64,000 nt of DNA from an uncultured Prevotellaceae bacterium. Its GTDB lineage: Bacteria > Bacteroidota > Bacteroidia > Bacteroidales > Muribaculaceae. The notes beneath the pieces are model-generated. The model saw only the letters and a program-made list of their open reading frames with translations, did no database searches and had not been told where the DNA came from. The DNA is taken from NCBI GenBank assembly GCA_900319525.1, contig ONOU01000003.1, forward strand, positions 148,380 through 212,379, in the 5' to 3' direction. Each line of letters opens with the position of its first letter. The stretch's first letter is position 1. Of the stretch, positions 25,977-35,052 are shown piece after piece. The position numbers and the translations under genes are program-made.

Positions 25977-27899
25977 TTAGTGATTATTGTTCTTAATCAT
26001 CTCGAGGATGGCGTTCTCGAGCGACAGGTCATCCATGCCGCAGCGTTGATACAACTCGGCAACGGTGCCCTGATGCACAAACTCATCCTGCACGCCCAGC
26101 ATCCTCAGGTGGGTGGAGCGGTCGTGCAGTGCGAGCCATTCGGCAACCGCCGAGCCCAGGCCTCCTGCCACGGTGCCGTCCTCGATGGTGATGAGGCTGT
26201 GGTAGCGGCTGGTGGCTTCTTCAAGGATGTCCTGGTCGATGGGCTTGAGGTAGATCATATCATAGTGTCCCACCTTGATGCCACGCTCGGCAAGACGTTT
26301 AACCACGTCAACCACTTCGTTGCCGATGTGGCCGATGCTCAGCACGGCCACGCCCTCGCCCTCGCTCATGCGGCGGCCACGGCCCACGGGAAGCTCGTGC
26401 ATCTCATTGTGCCAGTCGGCGATGACTCCCTTGCCGCGCGGGTAGCGTATGGCAAACGGACCGAGGTTGTCCTGCTGGGCGGTGAACATCAGGTTGCGCA
26501 GGTCGTGCTCGTTGATGGGCGAGGCCACGGTCATGCCGGGGATGCAGCGCAGGTAGGCCAGGTCAAACAGGCCATGGTGCGTCACACCGTCCTCGCCGAC
26601 GATGCCGCCGCGGTCGATGCAGAAGGTCACCGGCAGACCCTGTATGGCGACGTCGTGGATGATCGAGTCATAGGCACGCTGCAGGAACGTGCTGTAGATG
26701 GCGCAGTAGGGGTGCATGCCGTCCTTGGCAAGACCTCCGGCAAAGGTCACTGCGTGACCCTCGCTGATGCCCACGTCAAAGGCACGCCGCGGCATGGCCT
26801 CGAGCATCATCGACATCGACGTTCCGCTGGGCATGGCGGCGGTGATACCCACGATCTTGTCATTTTGTTGAGCCAGTTCCACCAGTGTCTTGCCAAAGAC
26901 GTCCTGGTACTTGATGGGGCCACCCTTGCTGCCCGACTTGCGCTCGCCGGTCTCCTCGTCAAACTTGCCAGGGGCATGCCACGTGGCGGGATCGGCCTCG
27001 GCAGCGGCAAAACCCTTGCCCTTGACGGTGCGCACGTGCACCAGCTTGGGACCGGTCATGTCCTTGATGTCATTGAAGATCTTGACCAGACGTTTCACGT
27101 CGTGGCCGTCATAGAGGCCAAAGTAGCGGATGTTCAGACCCTCAAAAATGTTTTGCTGGCCCGACAGCAGGGACTTCATCGCATTAGAGAAGCGCATGAT
27201 CAGCCCCTTGCGGTTATCGTTGATGATATTGTGGCGACGCAGGAACTGGTAGGCCTTATACCTCAATTTGTTATAGCGGTGTGACGTGTGCAGGTCGTTC
27301 ATGTAGGAGCTCAAGGCGCCCACGTTGGCGTCAATGGCCATGTCGTTGTCATTGAGGACGATAATCAGGTTATTGGGATTGGTCGTGGCATTGTTGATGC
27401 CCTCAAAGGCCAATCCGCCACTGATGCTCGCATCCCCGATAACGGCAACGACTTTGCGGTCTTTGTTGTCCTGCAGCTCGGCGGCGATGGCCATGCCCAG
27501 GGCAGCCGAGATGCTGTTTGACGCATGCCCGGCAGTGAAGGTGTCGTACTCGCTCTCGGCAGGGTTGGGAAAACCGCTCAGGCCGTCCAGCTTGCGGTTG
27601 TCGTCAAACTGATCGCGTCGGCCTGTCAATATCTTGTGGGCATAGGCCTGATGCCCCACATCCCACACCAGGCGGTCATGGGGCGTGTTGAACACGTAGT
27701 GCAACGCCACAACAATCTCGACAGCGCCCATGCTCGAGGCGAAGTGCCCGGGGTTACTCGACAGTTCGTGGATCATGTATTGGCGCAGCTCGTCACACAC
27801 CTGGGGTAACTGATCGACGCTCAGCTTGCGCAGGTCGGCAGGCGTGTCGATCGTTGCTAGCAGCGGGCAATGTTCTTGTATATAGGGTTTTGTTGTCAT
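25977..27899 (-). CDS. dxs: 1-deoxy-D-xylulose-5-phosphate synthase
   Basis: 640 residues. A thiamine-diphosphate enzyme that condenses pyruvate and glyceraldehyde 3-phosphate in the first step of the MEP isoprenoid pathway. The TPP-binding motif is GDASISGGLAFEGINNA; the GHASNSISAALG and KGKGFAAAEADPATWHAP segments and the transketolase pyrimidine domain (FCIDRGGIVGEDGVTHHG) are as expected. Its linkage to trkA-trkH is probably positional, not functional. A small membrane protein precedes it by 7 bases. Confidence 0.95.
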   Translation of the reverse strand: MTTKPYIQEHCPLLATIDTPADLRKLSVDQLPQVCDELRQYMIHELSSNPGHFASSMGAVEIVVALHYVFNTPHDRLVWDVGHQAYAHKILTGRRDQFDDNRKLDGLSGFPNPAESEYDTFTAGHASNSISAALGMAIAAELQDNKDRKVVAVIGDASISGGLAFEGINNATTNPNNLIIVLNDNDMAIDANVGALSSYMNDLHTSHRYNKLRYKAYQFLRRHNIINDNRKGLIMRFSNAMKSLLSGQQNIFEGLNIRYFGLYDGHDVKRLVKIFNDIKDMTGPKLVHVRTVKGKGFAAAEADPATWHAPGKFDEETGERKSGSKGGPIKYQDVFGKTLVELAQQNDKIVGITAAMPSGTSMSMMLEAMPRRAFDVGISEGHAVTFAGGLAKDGMHPYCAIYSTFLQRAYDSIIHDVAIQGLPVTFCIDRGGIVGEDGVTHHGLFDLAYLRCIPGMTVASPINEHDLRNLMFTAQQDNLGPFAIRYPRGKGVIADWHNEMHELPVGRGRRMSEGEGVAVLSIGHIGNEVVDVVKRLAERGIKVGHYDMIYLKPIDQDILEEATSRYHSLITIEDGTVAGGLGSAVAEWLALHDRSTHLRMLGVQDEFVHQGTVAELYQRCGMDDLSLENAILEMIKNNNH

Positions 27900-27906
27900 G
27901 GCTTAG

Positions 27907-28080
27907 TCATTTTTTTCTCACATACTTCTTGTAGAGAGGGACAAACACGATGATGCCCGAGGCCACAATGGTGAAAATCACCATGAAATCGATTCTCGCA
28001 GCACGCGTGAGCAGCAGCCAGCATAATCCCACCCACAGGAGCAGGATGCAGGCAAATCTTATCATATTACCGGTTGTCAT
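27907..28080 (-). CDS. Small two-helix membrane protein upstream of dxs
   Basis: 57 residues from the ATG at 28080 (MTTGNMIRFACILLLWVG), with two membrane helices (about 6-24 and 30-48) and a basic tail ending KKYVRKK. The longer frame starting at 28131 would begin upstream of the promoter box at 28119 and is therefore rejected. It is the first gene of the dxs-trkA-trkH unit. Function unknown. Confidence 0.55.
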   Translation of the reverse strand: MTTGNMIRFACILLLWVGLCWLLLTRAARIDFMVIFTIVASGIIVFVPLYKKYVRKK

Positions 28081-28118
28081 CACTATCTCTATTTCTCTAT
28101 AATGAATTGTATAACCTG

Positions 28119-28126
28119 CAAAGGTA
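28119..28126 (-). promoter_or_regulatory. -7 promoter box of the dxs-trkA-trkH unit
   Basis: TACCTTTG on the minus strand, 38 bases before the ATG at 28080. Confidence 0.55.
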
Positions 28127-28210
28127 ATCAATATTTGTGAAACAGCGCCTCAATGTCTTTTTTTTAACGCTTCTGGCCGGGATATTCCCTTGGCATGGGC
28201 TGTGATATGA

Positions 28211-28257
28211 CAACGGGCAGGACCACTTGTCGCCAGTGTTTCCTGCCCATGTCGTTG
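28211..28257 (-). terminator. Possible terminator hairpin after the first C10 gene
   Basis: GGGCAGGA (28215-28222) pairs with TCCTGCCC (28241-28248). There is no clear T-run, so activity is uncertain. Confidence 0.4.
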
Positions 28258-28285
28258 GAATCTAAGATGTGGAAGCGGCTGTTGT

Positions 28286-29649
28286 TTAGCCTTGAGTGAG
28301 AAGCATGTCGATCAGGTCGGTCACGTCGCTGATGTTGACGTTGCCGTCGCCGTTCACGTCGGCCTTGGTGTCGGTGGTGCCACCTTGCAGCAGCAGGTCG
28401 ATCAGGTCGGTCACGTCGCTGATGTTGACCTCGCCGTCACCGTTCACGTCACCGGTCTTGTCAGCGGGCTCATCACCGGGAATGACATAGCCCTCATAGG
28501 GGAACATGCCGATGATCATCTCGTTGCCGCCATTGCTGCCCTGGCTGAAGTCCCACACCTCATCGTCATCATTAGGATGGAAGGCGAGAGCGTTGATTTC
28601 CCACCAGCCGTTGAACTTGCCGTAGAAGCCCCAGTTCATGTGGACCTTGCCATCTACATCAATACCATCAAGTACCCAAGCATGACCTTCATAGGTGTCG
28701 TGGTAGGGGATGGGGCGACCGGCTTCTAACTCGGTATTAATCAGTTCAATCCATTCCTCAATGCTGTATTTATTACTATTGTCGCAGTAATAGGCGGGAT
28801 CTTTGCCAATCAGCTGCATGCCCTCGTTGAAGCCAAACAGCTTGAACGCGTCGCGCTGGTCATAGGTGTAGGTGCCCGTTCCTGTGGTGCCCGAGTTGCC
28901 GTAGCGGGCCTTGCAGGCCTGTCCGCAATAGCGGCTTAACTTGGCTACTTCGTTAGCCTCCTCATCGGTATAGGTTCCAAGAGAAATGCCACCTGTTTCC
29001 GGATTGTAGATATGGTAGGAGTCTAGAATCAGGTCATAGTCAAATGTGGTGGCGGGAAGTTCAGACATATACTGGCTCCAGGATATTGAATATCCGGGGA
29101 CAGCTTCTACCTGGGTCGGGTACTTCCAGTAGTACATGACCTGTGCCATTGCAAGGGGAGCACAACCTACCGAGGTGCGAGCTGAACCGTTCATCGGACA
29201 CTGGCGGTTCATGGGTTCACCTTGTCCCCAATTGGTCTTCAGGAGAGGACCAATAGTGGCTGAGCGTTTGGCCGCTTTTACTGGAACGGTCTTGCCCGTG
29301 TAGGCCTGAGCGGTCTCGATCTGGCCCTTGAGCATGTTCAGGTAGCCCTTCATGTTGTCGGGCAGCTCGTTCATGCTGATGTTACCCTGGTCGCCATAGG
29401 CCAGCACTTGCTTGGCGCCTCGATGTTGAAGACATAGTAGGCATTGCCCTCGATGGCCGAGGCCTGGGTATAGGCCAGCTTGATGTCGGACAGGGCCGGT
29501 GCCTTGAGCATGCCCTTGGCAGCCAGCTTCTGCTTCACGAAGGTGTTGGCAGCCATGCGGGCCGCGTTCACGTCGATGTTACCGGCATTGGCCGCCATCA
29601 GGCCGGCTGCTGCCAGAACAATAGATAAACTGAGTTTCTTCAGGTTCAT
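28286..29649 (-). pseudogene. C10 (Streptopain-like) cysteine protease with dockerin, frameshifted
   Basis: Reading frame one (29649 down to about 29426) encodes the signal peptide and most of the propeptide, up to YYVFNIE. The frame then shifts and the rest (from AKQVLAYGDQGN to the stop at 28286) encodes the remaining propeptide, the protease domain with catalytic Cys in SVGCAPLAMAQ and His in GHAWVLDG, and a two-repeat dockerin (DVNGDGEVNISDV and DVNGDGNVNISDV). Compared with the neighbouring paralogue, 12-13 codons equivalent to GGGWVIIAGDDRA are reduced to 5 bases, about a 34-base deletion. Both catalytic motifs are intact, so this is either a recent inactivation or an assembly error. 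It has its own promoter. Confidence 0.8.
28305..28459 (-). repeat. Near-identical dockerin-coding segment, copy 1
   Basis: This 155-base stretch differs from 29911-30065 at about six positions, far closer than the protease parts of the two genes. It points to recent duplication or gene conversion of the dockerin. Confidence 0.75.
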
Positions 29650-29712
29650 AGTGTTGTTGTATTGAAAAGGTTATAAAAAAAGTTAGAACTGTGCATTATC
29701 GTTTGATGGCCA

Positions 29713-29720
29713 CAAATTTA
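29713..29720 (-). promoter_or_regulatory. -7 promoter box of the frameshifted C10 gene
   Basis: TAAATTTG on the minus strand, 63 bases before the ATG at 29649. Confidence 0.5.
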
Positions 29721-29797
29721 TGAATTATTTCACAAATGGCACCCCCTTTGACCCCGGAAAATGAAAATAATTTATAGAGTCCCCCTATCAGGTAATG

Positions 29798-29845
29798 GAA
29801 AAAACGACAGCGGGGACTCCGACCCTTATCGGAGCCCCCGCTGTT
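29798..29845 (-). terminator. Rho-independent terminator of the second C10 gene
   Basis: ACAGCGGGG-A-CTCCGA pairs with TCGGAG-C-CCCCGCTGT around a six-base loop. On the minus strand the stem is followed by a six-T run. It lies about 40 bases after the stop codon at 29886. Confidence 0.85.
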
Positions 29846-29885
29846 ACTTCAATGGTATCCTCGTTATAGCTCTTGAGACAGGCGC

Positions 29886-31304
29886 TTATTGATTTTTGCC
29901 CTGGAGCAGCATGTCGATCAGTTCGGTCACGTCACTGATGTTGACGTCGCCGTCACCGTTCACGTCGGCCTTGGTGTCGGTGGCGCCACCTTGCAGCAGC
30001 AGGTCGATCAGGTCGGTCACGTCGCTGATGTTGACCTCGCCGTCACCGTTCACGTCACCGGTCTTGACCTCGGGCTCACTGCCGGGAGCATTGGGCGACA
30101 CGTAACCCTCGTAGGGGTACAGGTCAACGACCATAAACAGAGCATCGTTGAACTCCATGTATTCGCCCTGCACGGTCACGTTGAATGCGCGATGCTGGAA
30201 CCAGCCGTCACCACGGCCATACCAGCCCCAGCTCACATGGTACAGACCCTCGGCATCCACGCCGTCAACGACAAAGGCATGACCGATGGAGAAGTCCTCG
30301 CAGGAGTAGGGGATCGGACGACCAGCCTCGAGCTGGGCATTCATGAGCTCGGTCCACTCAGCGTCGCTATAGTCGGTGGTGTTCCACGTCTCGCGGCTGG
30401 GCCATGCCTCGATACCCAGGAGCCTGGCGTCGCTGCTGTAGCCGATGGTCATGAAAGCGTTCTTCTGCTTCAGCACGTTGCTGCCGCTGCCGTCAGGCGA
30501 GAAGTTCATCAGGCAGGCTTGGGCGCAATAGCGGCACAGCCAGGCCACCTCTTGCTTCTCCTCGTCGGTGACACCTTCGACCCATGCCAGCTTATCGTCT
30601 TCGGTCCACGTTGTGTACTGGTCGCGAATCAGGTCGTAATCAATGTCCCTGGCTTCCAGCGAGGGAACCTGCTGGTAGTAATAGGAATTCTGGTAACCAG
30701 ACAGGGCGGGCATGTGGTTGGGGTACTCCCAGTAGTTGACAATCTGTGCCATGGCCAGGGCGGCGCAGCCCACCGAGCTGCGGCTGCCGTTATAGGTGGG
30801 GCACTGATAGTTGAACGGGCTCTGCTGTGCCCAGTTGATTGACGGCAGCAGGGGCTCTACCACCTTGCCGGCACGCTTGGGCTGCTGCAGCTGAGTCTCA
30901 CCCTTGAGGCTCTTTAACGCCTCGATCTCGCGTTTGTATCTGCCCAGATAGCTCTTCGCGTTCTCGGGCAGGTCGTTGATAGACAGGCTACCCTTGTCGC
31001 TGTAGGCCAGCACCTGGTTGGCGCGGTCGTCACCGGCGATGATGACCCAGCCGCCGCCTTGGATGTTGAACACATAGTAGTCGTTGCCCTCGATGCTGGA
31101 AGCCTCGGCATGGGCCAGCTTGATGTCGGCCAGGGCAGGTGCCTTGAAGGAAGTCCCAGGGACGCTCACGGCATGTTGTTTCAGAAAGTTGTTGGCGGCC
31201 ATGCGGGCATCGTCGGCATTGATGCTGGCGGCATGAGCGTTAAATGACACAGTGACCAGTGCAGCCAGTGCCATTGAACTCAAAATTCGTTCAATCTTCA
31301 TCAT
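29886..31304 (-). CDS. C10 family cysteine protease with intact type I dockerin
   Basis: 472 residues: signal peptide (ends near AHAAS, residue 26), an inhibitory propeptide (about 27-145, including YYVFNIQGGGWVIIAGDDRA), a Streptopain-like peptidase domain with nucleophile C180 in RSSVGCAALAMAQ and H342 in IGHAFVVDGVD, followed by WGWYGRGDGW. The tail carries two complete calcium-loop repeats, DVNGDGEVNISDV and DVNGDGDVNISDV, each with a following helix (LIDLLLQG, LIDMLLQG), i.e. a type I dockerin. It should be secreted and activated by propeptide removal. No cohesin partner is encoded in this window. Confidence 0.88.
   Translation of the reverse strand: MMKIERILSSMALAALVTVSFNAHAASINADDARMAANNFLKQHAVSVPGTSFKAPALADIKLAHAEASSIEGNDYYVFNIQGGGWVIIAGDDRANQVLAYSDKGSLSINDLPENAKSYLGRYKREIEALKSLKGETQLQQPKRAGKVVEPLLPSINWAQQSPFNYQCPTYNGSRSSVGCAALAMAQIVNYWEYPNHMPALSGYQNSYYYQQVPSLEARDIDYDLIRDQYTTWTEDDKLAWVEGVTDEEKQEVAWLCRYCAQACLMNFSPDGSGSNVLKQKNAFMTIGYSSDARLLGIEAWPSRETWNTTDYSDAEWTELMNAQLEAGRPIPYSCEDFSIGHAFVVDGVDAEGLYHVSWGWYGRGDGWFQHRAFNVTVQGEYMEFNDALFMVVDLYPYEGYVSPNAPGSEPEVKTGDVNGDGEVNISDVTDLIDLLLQGGATDTKADVNGDGDVNISDVTELIDMLLQGKNQ
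29911..30065 (-). repeat. Near-identical dockerin-coding segment, copy 2
   Basis: Partner of 28305-28459; see that entry for the comparison. Confidence 0.75.
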
Positions 31305-31380
31305 GTAACTCTTGATTGGGTTTTAAAAATGTTAATAGTATCCTTTTTATCCTCTTTGTGTCCATTTAAGAATCTGACGC

Positions 31381-31388
31381 CAAAGGTA
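31381..31388 (-). promoter_or_regulatory. -7 promoter box of the second C10 gene
   Basis: TACCTTTG on the minus strand, 76 bases before the ATG at 31304. Confidence 0.5.
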
Positions 31389-31450
31389 GTGATTTTTTCC
31401 ATAACATGACACGATATGGCCAATTTTTTTGGGTATCGTGAGGTGAAATT

Positions 31451-31486
31451 GATACGCCTGCTACTGCAATCAGTAACAGGCGTATC
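31451..31486 (-). terminator. Hairpin after the third C10 gene
   Basis: GATACGCCTG at 31451-31460 pairs with CAGGCGTATC at 31477-31486, extended inward by CTACTG/CAGTAA. The T-run on the minus strand is weak (AATTTC). Confidence 0.6.
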
Positions 31487-31580
31487 CGTTTCTTTGTTGT
31501 TCAGTATAATCCCACGATTGTTGGGCTAGCGGGTTACGGCGCCAGGCGTAGCCCGATGAGGTGTTGTGGCAGTGATGGGC

Positions 31581-32978
31581 TTACTGTCCGTCTGCCAGCA
31601 GCTGGTCGATCAATGCGGTGACGTCACCGATGTTGATGTTACCGTCGGCCTTGACGTCGGCTGCGTCGGCATCGATGGTCGTGCCGTCCGGGTCAAGCAG
31701 GTAGTCAATCAACCGGGTGACATCAGCAATATCGACCTTGCCGTCATCATTCACGTCGCCGATGAGTACCGTCACGGGCGGTGTCCATCCCTCGGGAGGC
31801 TCGATGCCGATGAGCATCTCGTGGCCAGAGTTGAACTTGAGGTAGTCGCCCTCGCGGTGGGTCATGTTCAATGCCGTGGACACGTACCAGCCGTCGCAGG
31901 TGCCGTACCAGCCAAAGTTGTAGTGGAACATGCCATTGCCCGCGTTGTAACCGTCGCAGATGAAGGCATGGCCGCCACCGCCATTCACGTCATTGGCGGC
32001 GTAGAGGATGGGACGGCCGGCCTGGAGCTCGGTGCGCATCATGGACTCCCACTGGGAGTTGCTGTAGTTGGAGTACCAGCCGCCCTTCTGCACATACTGG
32101 GCGCTGCTGCGGTAGCCGAAGGCCTTCATCGCCTCCAGCTGGTCGCTGGTGTAGGCGCCGCTACCCTCGGGGCTATAGCCCATCTCGACAGCTTGGCCGC
32201 AATAGCGTCCCAGCTTGGCGACCTCTTGGGCCTGGGCGTCGGTATAGGTGTCCTGGACGAGCTGGCTGTTGTCCCAATCCCAGTGGCAGTAGGAATCGAG
32301 CATCAGGCTATAGTTGAATGTGGTGGCGCCCAGTGCGGGGACCGTATTGCGGATAGCACTGCAATAGTAAGAGGAGACGCCCGAGCAAGACTCGGGATAC
32401 TGCCAGTATTTCATCACTTGGGCCATGGCCGTGGCCACGCAGCCCACCACGCAATACTGGCCCTGATACACGGGGCACTGCCAGTCATAGGGATCTTCCT
32501 GACCCCAGTTGGTCTTGATGAGAGGTTCCACATCGCCAGTGGCTGTGAGCGTCTGCTGGACGGGCACCAGGTCATCCTCCTTATAGGCCTGCAGGAACTC
32601 GATCTCGCGCTTGTAGCTGTCGAGCAGGCCTTGCACGTTGTAGGGCAAGCGGCTGTAGTCAAATTGTCCCTTGTCGCTGTAACCCAGCACCTGCGGGGCG
32701 CGGTCCTCACCAGCGATGATGATGAATCCGCCACCCTCGAGGTTGAAGGCATAGTAGTCATTAGCCCCAAGCGTTGTGCCCGACGCTTCGGTATGGACAA
32801 GTTTGAGGCCGGATGTGGCGGCATTGGCCCTAAAGGAGCCTTTTGCTGCCTGTGCGTGGATAAACTTGCTTGCCGCTGTGCGTGCGGCAGTGGCGTTGAT
32901 ATTGCCGGCATTGGCTTGGAACGAGCCCAGCGCCAATGAGACAATCACCATTGAACTCATGAGATGTTTGATCTTCAT
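31581..32978 (-). CDS. C10 family cysteine protease with partly degenerate dockerin
   Basis: 465 residues: signal peptide, propeptide (YYAFNLEGGGFIIIAGEDRA), peptidase domain with C180 in VVGCVATAMAQ and H337 in GGHAFICDGYN, followed by FGWYGTCDGWY. In the dockerin tail the first loop is intact (DVNDDGKVDIADV) but the second reads DVKADGNINIGDV, replacing the usual third-position Asn by Lys and the fourth Gly by Ala. Only 68 bases separate it from the next gene upstream, with no clear promoter box in between, so the two may share a transcript. Its protease domain is closest to that of the gene at 33047. Confidence 0.87.
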   Translation of the reverse strand: MKIKHLMSSMVIVSLALGSFQANAGNINATAARTAASKFIHAQAAKGSFRANAATSGLKLVHTEASGTTLGANDYYAFNLEGGGFIIIAGEDRAPQVLGYSDKGQFDYSRLPYNVQGLLDSYKREIEFLQAYKEDDLVPVQQTLTATGDVEPLIKTNWGQEDPYDWQCPVYQGQYCVVGCVATAMAQVMKYWQYPESCSGVSSYYCSAIRNTVPALGATTFNYSLMLDSYCHWDWDNSQLVQDTYTDAQAQEVAKLGRYCGQAVEMGYSPEGSGAYTSDQLEAMKAFGYRSSAQYVQKGGWYSNYSNSQWESMMRTELQAGRPILYAANDVNGGGGHAFICDGYNAGNGMFHYNFGWYGTCDGWYVSTALNMTHREGDYLKFNSGHEMLIGIEPPEGWTPPVTVLIGDVNDDGKVDIADVTRLIDYLLDPDGTTIDADAADVKADGNINIGDVTALIDQLLADGQ

Positions 32979-33046
32979 AGCATTTTGGATGTTTTGAAAG
33001 GGTTTGTGAATATGAATTAAAAATAAGGTAGTCGTTCGCGCGAAAA

Positions 33047-34708
33047 TTAATTGGATGCGAGCAGCACATCGATAATGTCGGTCACGTCGCTGATGGTCAG
33101 GTTGGCATGGCTCCCGGTCAACAACGCGTCGATGGTCGTTGTCACGTCGTCGATGGTGAAGGGGGCGTTATACTTGGCCACGTGGCCCACGACGTTGAGA
33201 TAGCCGCTCTCGCAAGGAATGGCGACACTGCTGCGGGGACTCTGGCCGTAATAGCAGAATTGCAGGGTATAGCTGCCTGCGGGCAACGTGGCGGGCAATG
33301 TGAGGGGACTCAAGATTGTCGAACCTTGCTCAAAGTCGGCGACAGTCACTCTGACGGCCTTGCTGGTGGCCTTGCGAATGCCTGTGGTGGTGTTGAGCGA
33401 GAACATCAGGTTCATGCTGCTGTTAGTGGTCATGATCTGGACATTGGTGGCACGGATGTCAAACGCTTCGCCCAGGAACTGCAAGTCGCTTGATGCCTCG
33501 ATGCCGTCGGCCGAGACGAGGCAATAGGTGGGCGGAACAACGTCCAGCAGCATCTCGTGGTTTGAATTGAAGCGCAGGTAGTCACCATCGCGGTGAGTCA
33601 TGTTGAGTGCGGTGGAGACATACCATCCGTCGCATGTGCCATACCAACCGAAGTTGAAGTGGAACAACCCGTCGGTATTGTATCCGTCACAGATAAAGGC
33701 GTGTCCGCCTGCCGTCGGGTCATTGGCGGCGTACAGGATGGGCTGGCGCTTGTCCAGCTCTTCGCGTATCATGGCCTCCCACTCGGCAGTGGAGTAGCTG
33801 GAGGACCACCAGCCGTCACGCATCTCATCACGCGCGTCAGAGTTGTAGCCGAAGTTCTTCATCGCCGACAGCTGGTTGCTGGTGTAGGCACCGCTTCCCT
33901 CGGGGCTGTAGCCCATCTTGACGGCCTGGCCGCAATAGCGTGACAGCTTGGCCACCTCCTGGGCTTGGGCGTCGGTATAGGTGTCTTGCACGAGCTGGCC
34001 GAGGTCCCAGTCCCAGTGGCAATAGCTGGGCAGCATCTTGTTGTAGTCAAATGTGGTCTCGGGCAGTTCCTCGATATTCTGGTCGATGTCATAGCAGTAG
34101 TAGGAGTCGAGCCCAGGGCACAAGCTCGGGTACTTCCAGTAATACATCACCTGGGCCATCGCTGTGGCCACGCACCCCACGACGCAGTATTCACCTTGAT
34201 AAATGGGGCATTGCAGGTAATAGGGCATCTCTTGACCCCAATTGGTCTTGATCAATGGATCGACTCCTGTAGTGACCGTCGCGCGGATAGCAGGCGCAAC
34301 GTTATAATCGGGGTGTGCCTGCAGGTATTCAATTTGTTCCTTGTAGCCACGCATCAGGGCCTTGAATCCGTCGGGCAGTTTGTCCATGGACAGATGGCCG
34401 TTGTCGCTGTAACCGAGCACTTGAGGGGCGCGGTCCTCGCCAGCGACAATGATAAAGCCTCCGCCCTGGATGTTGAAGGCATAATACACTTTGGCACGGC
34501 TGTCCACCGACGAGGCCTCGGCGTGTGCCAGATGTATGTCGGCACTGGCAGGCGCCTTGAGCGTGCCTTGTGAGGCAGAATGAAGTTTGAGATAACTGTT
34601 TGCGATCGAGCGGGCTGCGTCAGCATTGATGTTGCCCGCCAGGGCGTTAAACCCAGTGATGGCGAGAATTGCCACCACACATGCACTCAAGAGATTCTTG
34701 ATGTTCAT
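33047..34708 (-). CDS. C10 family cysteine protease with extra beta domain and eroded dockerin
   Basis: 553 residues: signal peptide, propeptide (YYAFNIQGGGFIIVAGEDRA), peptidase domain with C179 in VVGCVATAMAQ and H336 in GGHAFICDGYN. About 110 residues of beta-rich sequence follow (from PPTYCLVSADGIE to SGYLNVVGHVAKY) that the shorter paralogues lack. The C-terminal 45 residues keep both dockerin helices (FTIDDVTTTIDALL and LTISDVTDIIDVLL), but the calcium loops D-x-N-x-D-G are gone (AKYNAP and SHAN remain). It probably leads a two-gene unit with the gene at 31581. Calcium-dependent cohesin binding seems unlikely. Confidence 0.85.
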   Translation of the reverse strand: MNIKNLLSACVVAILAITGFNALAGNINADAARSIANSYLKLHSASQGTLKAPASADIHLAHAEASSVDSRAKVYYAFNIQGGGFIIVAGEDRAPQVLGYSDNGHLSMDKLPDGFKALMRGYKEQIEYLQAHPDYNVAPAIRATVTTGVDPLIKTNWGQEMPYYLQCPIYQGEYCVVGCVATAMAQVMYYWKYPSLCPGLDSYYCYDIDQNIEELPETTFDYNKMLPSYCHWDWDLGQLVQDTYTDAQAQEVAKLSRYCGQAVKMGYSPEGSGAYTSNQLSAMKNFGYNSDARDEMRDGWWSSSYSTAEWEAMIREELDKRQPILYAANDPTAGGHAFICDGYNTDGLFHFNFGWYGTCDGWYVSTALNMTHRDGDYLRFNSNHEMLLDVVPPTYCLVSADGIEASSDLQFLGEAFDIRATNVQIMTTNSSMNLMFSLNTTTGIRKATSKAVRVTVADFEQGSTILSPLTLPATLPAGSYTLQFCYYGQSPRSSVAIPCESGYLNVVGHVAKYNAPFTIDDVTTTIDALLTGSHANLTISDVTDIIDVLLASN

Positions 34709-34758
34709 AATAATAAGGTATTATAACAAATGGTTAGTTAGAGTTGATAAATTGGTGC

Positions 34759-34766
34759 CAAAAGTA
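34759..34766 (-). promoter_or_regulatory. -7 promoter box of the fourth C10 gene
   Basis: TACTTTTG on the minus strand, 50 bases before the ATG at 34708. Confidence 0.5.
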
Positions 34767-34875
34767 ATGAGTTTATTTTAAAATCACAAGAAAAGTCAAG
34801 TTTTTTTAATAGATACAATCATTTTACCACCCATGCCCCTTTCTGAAATCCTCGCTCGGCGTGCATTATTTCTTG

Positions 34876-34957
34876 GACAACAAGAACAACGGTTTGACAA
34901 CCAGTACAACATTTTAAATTAAGTTGTCATGATAGTCTAAAGGTTGTCTTGGTTGTC
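34876..34957. repeat. 82-bp symmetric dyad of GACAAC boxes
   Basis: Two direct 15-base units (GACAACAAGAACAAC at 34876, GACAACCAGTACAAC at 34896) are mirrored by two inverted units (GTTGTCATGATAGTC at 34923, GTTGTCTTGGTTGTC at 34943). Spacing is 20 bases on each side and both pairs share the same centre, about 34916.5. It could form a cruciform, a transcript hairpin or a protein-binding array. Confidence 0.75.
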
Positions 34958-35052
34958 TGAAGTATAACTTGGCGGCTTTGCGGCTTGGCGTGAGGCAAAA
35001 GCGCGGATGTGGACACCCTTTTATTGGGAGAGATATTACAATTTAATGTGTA

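Larger units (their letters stand above)
34709..35052. other. Intergenic spacer between two C10 genes
   Basis: No gene. It holds the promoter box of the downstream gene (34759-34766) and a long symmetric dyad (34876-34957), both listed separately. Confidence 0.6.

Noticed and set aside
24897-27284. 795-codon plus-strand open frame opposite trkA and dxs
   Set aside because: Its codons are the complement of two certain genes; the translation is rich in His/Val/Gly/Leu without any domain. It is a shadow produced by codon bias.
28304-30063. CRISPR-like repeats suggested by the recurring dockerin-coding segments
   Set aside because: The repeats are coding, of variable spacing and fall in the dockerin parts of C10 genes.
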